DNA of 64,000 bases. Source: JADJRG01 sp964474905. Lineage in GTDB: Bacteria; Myxococcota_A; Polyangia; Nannocystales; Nannocystaceae. The notes beneath the pieces are model-generated. The model was not told the DNA's origin. It made no database searches and was given only the letters and a program-made list of their open reading frames with translations. Below, one piece after another: positions 58,409 to 64,000 of this stretch. How positions within the stretch are numbered: position 1 is the stretch's first letter; every line of letters begins with the position of its first letter. The translations under genes were made by a program, and so were the position numbers. The stretch lies in assembly GCA_964474905.1 (NCBI GenBank), contig CAYYUP010000030.1, positions 1-64,000 on the forward strand, given 5' to 3'.

Positions 58409-60061
58409 CTACTTAAGGCTCTCTAAGAGGGTCTCTAGCACCGACTGAATTTCGACCAGGCTCGGGTCTTCGGGCAGCTTGGCCTTGGCGAGCATCACCC
58501 GGCCGAGCGCCGATTCGGCGGTATTGATGTAGGTCTCGGGGGCGCCGGGGGCCTCGTTCCAGAGGCGCAGAGTTTCGCTGTAGCGGACGATCGCCGCGCC
58601 CTTATGCAGCTGGGAGACACCCTTGGCCAAGAGTTCGCCGAAGGTCGTCTCAACTACGATCTCTTTGGTTTGGAAGGTCTTGGCGTCCCTGTACTGGAGC
58701 GTGACCTTGAGCGGGCTGCTCTCGCTGAGTTGCTCGGGCGCACAGGAACTCAGGCGCTCAAAGTAGACCAACGCTTCGTTTTGTCGGAGGGGCTGGCCCT
58801 GCAGCGGCAGGGGATCGACGACGTCGTTGTAGGTGAACTCTTTGGGGAGCCGGCGGCGGAAGCCCGGGGGCAGCAGGACTTCGACCTCGAGGTCGCGGGC
58901 GGCGACCAGCATGAGCCCCAAGAAGCGCTCGCCGAGCAGTGCCTGGGCCTCTGTGGTGGAGCCGACGAAGAGTGTTGAGCCGTTGCCGACGCCGGCGACC
59001 GAGTCCATCAACGCGGGTTGGTAGCCGCCGTAGGTGCCGACACCGACGCCGAGCAGGTAAATGCCCTCCTGTTCGTCGGTATCGGCGGCGTGCTCGGCGA
59101 TGAGATCGAGCGTCTTGGCGTCGGCCGCAGCCCCGCCGTCGCTCATCAAGATCACCCGGCTTGTGCGGGTCGGATCGTAGCCCTCGGCGGCCAGGGCGTA
59201 GCCGGCAGAGAGGCCGGCGTAGAGGTCGCTGCCGCCAGTCGCCTCCAGTCCGTCGATGAGCCCGATGAGCGTGGGATCCTGCGGACCTGCGACCTGGTGA
59301 TGGGCGAGCAGTACCGGCTCTTCGCTGCTCCAGGTGACCAGTGAGAGCTGATCTCCGGCGCGCAGGTTGCCGATCAGGGACGAACAGGCGTCCTTGAGGA
59401 TCGTCAGTGGCACGCCCTTCATCGAACCCGAGATGTCGACGACCAGCGTCAGGTCGAGCGGGGGTCGCAGAGCGGCATTCATCCACGGACCGGCGATGCC
59501 TACCTGGAGTTCGTAGGAGCCCTCGGGCTGATCTTTGGGCGCGTAGAGTTCGACCTCGAGAGCGAGCGTGCCGGCGGGCGCAGGCGTGTAGGAGAAGGGG
59601 TAGTAGGCGAGGAATTCCCAGGGCCGAATGAAGAGATCGCCAAAGACCCCCCAGCCGTCAAGAACAGCCATGCGAGCCTGCACCGGAGAGACCATCGCGT
59701 TGCTGTCGGGCAGGGTGAGCCCGAGCAGGGTATCGACCTCGGGATCGCAGCTGCCTTCGCCGTCCCCGTAGCCGGGCACGGTGTCGTCGGCGGTGTCGCC
59801 CGCGCTGTCGCTGGTTTCGCCGCCGGTGCTCGAGGTGCCGGTGCTCGTGGTACCGGGATCGCCGCTTGTCTCCCCAGAGTCCGAGCTGCTGGACGTGGAA
59901 GTTGAGCCCTCGTCGCCGCCGGTGGTGCCGTCGCTGTCGCTGTCGCTGCCCATGCCGTCGGTCGCGCTGCCGCCCACGGTGGCGGAACTCGAGCAGGCTG
60001 CGAGGGGGAGGAGCGTCGTAAGGAGTGCTCGTTGTAGATACGTAAGGTAGTTGTAGGACAC
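58409..60061 (-). CDS. VWA-domain lipoprotein
   Basis: About 550 residues from GTG 60061, lipobox LLPLAAC, then a Ser/Thr/Gly/Asp linker of about 100 residues. A von Willebrand A domain starts near residue 200 with DLTLVVDISGSMKG, a complete MIDAS (DxSxS) followed by TGGSDLYAG (the Thr/Asp of MIDAS) and ILMSDGGAAAD. The C-terminal region (EVEVLLPPGFRRRLP..., RYSETLRLW) fits the Yfbk/VIT-associated type. Surface adhesion or complex assembly is the family role. Its stop lies 3 bp from the convergent acyltransferase stop. Confidence 0.9.
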   Translation of the reverse strand: MSYNYLTYLQRALLTTLLPLAACSSSATVGGSATDGMGSDSDSDGTTGGDEGSTSTSSSSDSGETSGDPGTTSTGTSSTGGETSDSAGDTADDTVPGYGDGEGSCDPEVDTLLGLTLPDSNAMVSPVQARMAVLDGWGVFGDLFIRPWEFLAYYPFSYTPAPAGTLALEVELYAPKDQPEGSYELQVGIAGPWMNAALRPPLDLTLVVDISGSMKGVPLTILKDACSSLIGNLRAGDQLSLVTWSSEEPVLLAHHQVAGPQDPTLIGLIDGLEATGGSDLYAGLSAGYALAAEGYDPTRTSRVILMSDGGAAADAKTLDLIAEHAADTDEQEGIYLLGVGVGTYGGYQPALMDSVAGVGNGSTLFVGSTTEAQALLGERFLGLMLVAARDLEVEVLLPPGFRRRLPKEFTYNDVVDPLPLQGQPLRQNEALVYFERLSSCAPEQLSESSPLKVTLQYRDAKTFQTKEIVVETTFGELLAKGVSQLHKGAAIVRYSETLRLWNEAPGAPETYINTAESALGRVMLAKAKLPEDPSLVEIQSVLETLLESLK

Positions 60062-60408
60062 CAAGGAAACCCTCGATTAGCCGCACCAAACGCCCGATAA
60101 AGGAAAGGGGTAGAGGGCGCAGAGCGTGGCCATTTTGGGTATAGCATCGATCTTTGCGCGCTCATCGGTCTTTGCGGAGTCGCCGAACCCGACCTCCTCA
60201 TCAGCGCGTGGCATCGAGCGATCTCTGGTGGCTCGTCCCAGGATGGATCCTTTGTGTTGGGCTCGGTGGCTCGCGAATTGAGTCTTTTGGGGGGATCGGG
60301 CCGGCGTCCGGGCCGGCTTTTGGGTTCTTTGGTGTGAAGTCCGGGCCGGCGCGACCGATTACCGGATCGCGCTGGTGATGGCGGGCGCTCCGCTGCTAGC
60401 GTGGGCCG
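60062..60408. other. Intergenic region with terminator-like hairpin
   Basis: No gene seen. It contains two copies of TCCGGGCCGGC (60307 and 60340), the first forming GCCGGC-GTCCGG-GCCGGC followed by TTTT at 60318, an intrinsic-terminator shape on the plus strand. Confidence 0.5.
60300..60321 (+). terminator. Hairpin plus T-run with no upstream plus-strand gene
   Basis: GCCGGC at 60300-60305 and 60312-60317 pair across a six-base loop and are followed by four T. Since no plus-strand gene ends upstream, this may end a short untranslated transcript or stop antisense reading from the VWA promoter region. Confidence 0.4.
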
Positions 60409-61044
60409 ATGAACGACCGCAGGGATCCTCGGCGATGTGCCCCCGCGACCGCCCGCAATCGCGAATGTATCCTCGCGGTGCTCGACCGCATCCTGCCCCA
60501 GAGCGGCGTTTTGCTAGAAATCGGTGCTGGCTCCGGCGAGCACGCCGCCTACATGGCGGGTCGTTTCCCCGGGATCGCATGGATGCCCAGTGATCCAGAT
60601 CCCGAAGCCCGCGCGAGCATCGATGCCTGGCGCGAGCACGTCGGCGCCGAGAACGTAGCGCCGGCACTAGAGCTCGACGTTGCCGCAGAGCGTTGGTCGG
60701 TCGAAGCGTCTGTGCATGGGGCCGGCCCTGGGGTCGATGCGATGCTCGCGATCAACGTGGTTCACATCTCTCCCTGGTCAGCTGCTGTCGGTCTTTTTCG
60801 CGGCGCAGGCCGGCTGCTCCGTGCGGGGGGTGTTCTCTATCTCTACGGCCCCTACCGGATCGCTGGCGAACACACGGCGCCGAGCAACGAGGCCTTTGAT
60901 CAGAGCCTCAAGGCCCGGGATGCTCGTTGGGGTGTCCGTGATCTCGAGGCCCTTACGGCGCTCGCCACGGATGCAGGGCTGGTGCTCTCGGAGCGCGTGC
61001 CGATGCCCGCGAATAATTTTTCGTTGGTCTTTCGCCGGGCGTAG
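60409..61044 (+). CDS. DUF938 SAM-dependent methyltransferase
   Basis: A 211-residue protein matching DUF938 over its full length: N-terminal SPATARNRECIL-like (CAPATARNRECILAVL), motif I VLLEIGAGSGEHAAYMA, WMPSDPDPEARASIDAW, AINVVHISPW and the end PANNFSLVFRRA. DUF938 is a class I methyltransferase family whose physiological substrate is not established. ATG 60409. Convergent with the sigma/anti-sigma pair. Confidence 0.92.
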   Translation: MNDRRDPRRCAPATARNRECILAVLDRILPQSGVLLEIGAGSGEHAAYMAGRFPGIAWMPSDPDPEARASIDAWREHVGAENVAPALELDVAAERWSVEASVHGAGPGVDAMLAINVVHISPWSAAVGLFRGAGRLLRAGGVLYLYGPYRIAGEHTAPSNEAFDQSLKARDARWGVRDLEALTALATDAGLVLSERVPMPANNFSLVFRRA

Positions 61045-61071
61045 TCCAGCGGGACCCCCAGTTACAGGGCC

Positions 61072-61662
61072 TCAGTCGGGGCGAGGTAGTTCGAGGCCGG
61101 GTATGTCGATGTCGTACACGACGACCGCGTAGATGAGCGGCCGATCACCGGCGCAGACCACCGAATGGCTGGTATTGGGGGCCCGGTAGACCTCATCGCC
61201 GGCGTGTGCGAGGGCACCGCTGCCGTCCTCCCGAAGGAGCCCCTGGAGCACGAGCACTCGCTCGTCACCGCCGTGGTGATGCAGGGGAAAGCGGACGCCG
61301 GGCTCGATGCGGACGAAGCCGACATCGGCGGTGGCGACGTTTGCTCCGCCCTGGAAGTGCACGAGGCCGATGCCCGGGCCGAGCGGGGAGGTCCAGCTAG
61401 AGGGATCGGCGAGGCTTTGCAGAAGCTCTTGGGTGCGCTCGATGCCGAGGTCGATCATCGCCGCGAGGCGGTCGAGGAAGGGGGCAAAGCGCCGATCGGG
61501 GTGAGCGGCGCTGGCCATGAGGCGCTCGCGAAGGCTCGCAGGCGGTGTTGCAGGGGCGTCGCAGAGGGCGAGAGCGAGGGCGAAGGCGTGCCACTCGGTG
61601 TTCTCGGTACCGGCGGTGAGTCCGGTGTTCTCGGGGCCCTTCGGCGGCTTTTTGCGGGTCAT
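61072..61662 (-). CDS. Cupin-type (ChrR-like) anti-sigma factor
   Basis: A 196-residue protein whose ATG overlaps the sigma stop by four bases (ATGA). The C-terminal half is a cupin with FPLHHHGGDERVLVLQG (His-rich metal site) and APNTSHSV, as in ChrR that senses singlet oxygen. The N-terminal half (WHAFALALALCDAPATPPASLRERLMASA) would hold the sigma. It lacks the H-x3-C-x2-C zinc motif of classical ChrR and instead has a PPASLRERL helix reminiscent of RskA-type proteins. Co-expressed with its sigma. Confidence 0.86.
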   Translation of the reverse strand: MTRKKPPKGPENTGLTAGTENTEWHAFALALALCDAPATPPASLRERLMASAAHPDRRFAPFLDRLAAMIDLGIERTQELLQSLADPSSWTSPLGPGIGLVHFQGGANVATADVGFVRIEPGVRFPLHHHGGDERVLVLQGLLREDGSGALAHAGDEVYRAPNTSHSVVCAGDRPLIYAVVVYDIDIPGLELPRPD

Positions 61663-62195
61663 CGCACACCCCCAGCATTGAGCGCCCGCCGGAGTTTTCC
61701 GAGGGCGGTGGCTGTTCGCGACTTAACGGTACCGAGGGGAATTGCGAGTTCTTCGGCGATCTCGGACATCGACAGGCCGCCGAAGTAGCCGAGCCTTAGG
61801 ACCTGGCGGTGGGTTTCGGGCAGCTCGCGCAGGGCCCGGAGGACCTCGCCGTACTCGCTCGAGCGTTGGGGATCGGCGCTGCTGTGCATCGACTGCGTGT
61901 GGGCGAGGCTGAGGATCGCAGCGTGGCCGCGCTGCCGGCGGCGGAGCCGATCAAGCGCTCGAGAACGGAGGCGGACCAGGAGCCAAGTCAGGGCGTTGCC
62001 GCGATCGGGATCGAAGGAGGATGCCCGTCGCCAGGCCTCTAGGAGTACGTCGTGGACCAAATCCTCGGCCGCCGGTTTGTTGCCGAGGAAGCGTCGGGCG
62101 GTCGCGAGGAGGCGCCCGACGTGGCGATCGTAGAGCTGGGCGAGAGCGCTGCGATCGCCCGCGGCCATCGCCTGCACGAGCTGCGTATCGCTCAT
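61659..62195 (-). CDS. ECF sigma factor, paired with cupin anti-sigma
   Basis: About 178 residues from ATG 62195 (MSDTQLVQAMAAGDR). Region 2: LAQLYDRHVGRLLATARRFLG, AEDLVHDVLLEAWRRA, ALTWLLVRLRSRALDRLRRR. Region 4: LRELPETHRQVLRLGYFGGLSMSEIAEELAIPLGTVKSRTATALGKLRRAL. Followed and translationally coupled to a cupin anti-sigma, the RpoE-ChrR arrangement (ECF11-like) known for singlet-oxygen response. A TGATCC-N16-CGTA element upstream supports autoregulation. A longer frame to 62309 has no coding character. Confidence 0.92.
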   Translation of the reverse strand: MSDTQLVQAMAAGDRSALAQLYDRHVGRLLATARRFLGNKPAAEDLVHDVLLEAWRRASSFDPDRGNALTWLLVRLRSRALDRLRRRQRGHAAILSLAHTQSMHSSADPQRSSEYGEVLRALRELPETHRQVLRLGYFGGLSMSEIAEELAIPLGTVKSRTATALGKLRRALNAGGVR

Positions 62196-62322
62196 TTCGC
62201 TGCTCAGATCAGGACGCGCCAAGGACCATCGTTCCTCTCGCCAGCTCGGGCATAGGTATATACGCAGGGTGCGGACGCTGAGGTCAAGCGGTGTGGCGAC
62301 GGCGAGCACGGTTGAAAATGGT

Positions 62323-62348
62323 TACGGCTGGAGGTGTAGGTTGGATCA
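62323..62348 (-). promoter_or_regulatory. ECF11-like promoter of the sigma/anti-sigma pair
   Basis: On the minus strand TGATCC (62348-62343) is separated by 16 bases from CGTA (62326-62323), about 130 bases ahead of the sigma ATG. ECF11 sigma factors recognise TGATC at -35 and CGTA at -10. The expected start is near 62315, leaving a leader of about 120 nt. The TGATCC is one half of the inverted repeat at 62341-62363. Confidence 0.6.
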
Positions 62349-62363
62349 CTCTTTATGATCCAA
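62341..62363. promoter_or_regulatory. Perfect 8-bp inverted repeat between divergent genes
   Basis: TTGGATCA (62341-62348), seven bases, TGATCCAA (62356-62363). Each arm carries a TGATCC on one strand, so the repeat could place a -35 hexamer for each divergent direction; the plus-strand side lacks CGTA at the matching distance. It could also bind a repressor. The rest of the 320-bp gap to 62515 shows no gene. Confidence 0.65.
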
Positions 62364-62515
62364 TGTGAGCGGTTTGCACTCGAGCGACCCTGATGTGCGC
62401 GTGGGACATACGCCAGGGTCGCGGACCTGCGCTCGAATGAACGGGCTTGGCTCTATCCGAATGCGGTCGGTCTCTGCTACGGTTGTGGGTCCATTGGAAG
62501 CGGGATCCTAGCGCG

Positions 62516-63964
62516 ATGAAGACTTACTTGACCCTCGGAATGACCCTTTTCTCCGGTTTGTGCCTGGCTGCGTGCACCAGCGACGATAGCAGCGGTGACG
62601 CAGGCAGCAGTTCGGTGACCGTCGCGCCCACCGGCACCACTGCGCCGACAGCGACCGGCAGCACCGGCGACGATACCTCTTCAGGCAGCGAGGGCTCGGG
62701 CTCCGGCTCTTCGTCGAGCGAGACCGGGAGCACGACCGCGGTTGACTCGAGCACGGAGAGCAGCACGACGACCGGGACCACTGGGACCACCGGGATGACC
62801 ACTGGGACCACCGACGATACGAGCACCTCGACGGGCGAACCTGTCGACCCCTGTTTGGAGGAACTCGCCGAGCTCGACGCGCTCGAGCCTTACATCTGGA
62901 TCTCCAATACGCTGGCCGGCACCGTCACCAAGATCAACACCGAAACTGCGGTGATCGCCGGTCGCTACATCACAAACGCGTCGAGCGCCTACCAGCCCTC
63001 GCGGACCACCGTCAACGACCTGGGCGACATGCTCGTCGCTCATCGCGATAGCCCCGGCGGTGTCACCAAGGTCGCCGGTCACGCGTCACGCTGCGTCGAC
63101 GTCAACAACAATGGCACCATCGATACCTCGACGGGTTTTGATGACGTGCGCGCCTGGGGCACGGACGAGTGTGTTCTTTGGCATCAAGATACGTCGGGTG
63201 GCGCGGGCCCGCGGGCGGTCGCCTGGGAGCCGAGCCCCTTTAACAAAGACACCTGCGCCTTTGACAACCCCAACCCGCGGGTCTGGGTCGCCTACCGTCC
63301 GGCGGGCGGTGTTGGTCGGGTGCTCCGTCTCGACGGCGAGAGCGGTACGGTGCTCGACAGCATCGATACGGACATCGGCGGCGGCCTGCCCTACGGGGGC
63401 GCGGTCGATATCGAGGGCGACTTTTGGTACACCGCGCGCAGCGGCCCGTTCCTCTTTCACATCGACTCTGAGACCCTCGAGGTCGAGCGCTTTACGACCC
63501 CTAACAACCCCTACGGCGTCGCCATCGACAGCTACGGCAACCCCTTCCTGGCGGATTACCACCAGGGCGCGGGGGTCGACGCGATCACCCGCTTTAATGT
63601 CGAAACCAAGACCTTCGAGCAGATCATCGGCATCGCCGGTCGTCATCGTGGGATCCAGATCGACAGCAAGGGCATCGCCTGGACCGCCGGCAATGCGCCC
63701 TGTCGTCTGGTCAAAGTCGACACCGAAAAAGACATGGTTCTCGACGACGCGATCCCGCTGCCGGGCTGTCAGGATCCGGTCGGCGTCAGCATCGATCAGG
63801 AGGGCGATGTCTGGGTCGTCGACCGCGGGGCCAGCATCGCCTTCGAGCTCGATCCGATGACCCACGAGATCAAAAATACGGTCACGGGTCTGCTCGGCTC
63901 CTATACCTACTCCGATATGACCGGCAACTCGCTCGGCCTGGTGCAGGGACCAAAGCCGGGCTGA
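62516..63964 (+). CDS. Vgb/streptogramin-lyase-like propeller lipoprotein
   Basis: About 482 residues from ATG 62516 (MKTYLTLGMTL), lipobox LCLAAC. A Ser/Thr/Gly linker of roughly 80 residues precedes a seven-bladed propeller-like region with repeated short motifs: WISNTLAGTVTKINT, WVAYRPAGGVGRVL, DIEGDFWYTARSG, YGVAIDSYGNPFLADY, GIQIDSKGIAWTAGNAP, VGVSIDQEGDVWVVDRG. That is the Vgb-like pattern. A calcium/heme-free binding propeller on the cell surface is likely; catalytic His of Vgb lyase is not evident. It is divergent from the ECF/ChrR pair. The last 36 bp of the window hold nothing. Confidence 0.87.
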   Translation: MKTYLTLGMTLFSGLCLAACTSDDSSGDAGSSSVTVAPTGTTAPTATGSTGDDTSSGSEGSGSGSSSSETGSTTAVDSSTESSTTTGTTGTTGMTTGTTDDTSTSTGEPVDPCLEELAELDALEPYIWISNTLAGTVTKINTETAVIAGRYITNASSAYQPSRTTVNDLGDMLVAHRDSPGGVTKVAGHASRCVDVNNNGTIDTSTGFDDVRAWGTDECVLWHQDTSGGAGPRAVAWEPSPFNKDTCAFDNPNPRVWVAYRPAGGVGRVLRLDGESGTVLDSIDTDIGGGLPYGGAVDIEGDFWYTARSGPFLFHIDSETLEVERFTTPNNPYGVAIDSYGNPFLADYHQGAGVDAITRFNVETKTFEQIIGIAGRHRGIQIDSKGIAWTAGNAPCRLVKVDTEKDMVLDDAIPLPGCQDPVGVSIDQEGDVWVVDRGASIAFELDPMTHEIKNTVTGLLGSYTYSDMTGNSLGLVQGPKPG

Positions 63965-64000
63965 GCCGAGCGGGCTCTCGAGGTACTTGCGTGTCGACGG

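Overview
The window looks like a chromosomal segment of a high-GC myxobacterium, most likely of the Nannocystaceae (Nannocystis/Plesiocystis/Enhygromyxa type). The signs are many lipoproteins with long Ser/Thr/Gly/Asp-rich linkers directly after the lipobox cysteine, tandem CGDG...CDDGN cysteine repeats of the myxobacterial DUF4215 type, a Ser/Thr kinase with TPRs, several ECF sigma factors, and in-frame hexa- and nonanucleotide repeats inside genes. No rRNA, tRNA, IS element, phage gene or CRISPR array was recognised. The assignment is inference from gene content.

Layout. 1-6.4 kb: a partial metallo-beta-lactamase-fold protein, a DUF924 protein and a three-gene run (aldehyde dehydrogenase, glutamine-synthetase-like ligase, iron alcohol dehydrogenase) that could oxidise a gamma-glutamylated amino alcohol. 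6.5-18.8 kb: SWIM/SNF2 helicase, Acg-like nitroreductase with an Asp/Asn repeat, VOC protein, a nucleoside-phosphorylase-like protein beside a class V aminotransferase, an APC permease and two lipoproteins. 19-30.8 kb: sulfur assimilation (an APS-reductase-type cysH, then SLC13/RCK permease-cysD-cysNC), with a COQ4-like protein, a cysteine-less glutaredoxin fold and a 7TM nucleotidyl cyclase between. 31-43.9 kb: VCBS lipoprotein, an unannotated selenoprotein W homologue behind a PknB-TPR kinase, an ECF sigma factor, a TlpA-like redoxin, a cyclase whose sensor carries three c-type heme motifs, and two tandem DUF4215 lipoproteins. 44-56 kb: methyltransferase, SRPBCC/TetR divergent pair with operator, GT39 glycosyltransferase, threonine-dehydratase-like enzyme, fasciclin protein, a CarH-like light/B12 regulator and a macrodomain-ADP-ribosylglycohydrolase fusion. 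56-64 kb: tetR-hydrolase-acyltransferase, VWA lipoprotein, DUF938 methyltransferase, an ECF sigma/cupin anti-sigma pair with a matching promoter, and a Vgb-like lipoprotein.

The strongest hidden feature is at 33464-33709 on the minus strand. It is a complete Rdx/SelW-family gene that ordinary gene calling misses because its C-x-x-U redox motif uses an in-frame TGA. A 6-bp GC stem with an AGGUU loop lies 21 nt downstream, as expected of a bacterial SECIS element. Other standouts are the triheme sensor cyclase, the macrodomain-ARH fusion, the CysNC with eroded APS-kinase motifs beside an APS-type reductase, and several perfect or near-perfect operator-like palindromes. Redox, light and singlet-oxygen sensing recur (SelW, heme-cyclase, CarH-like protein, ChrR-type cupin anti-sigma).
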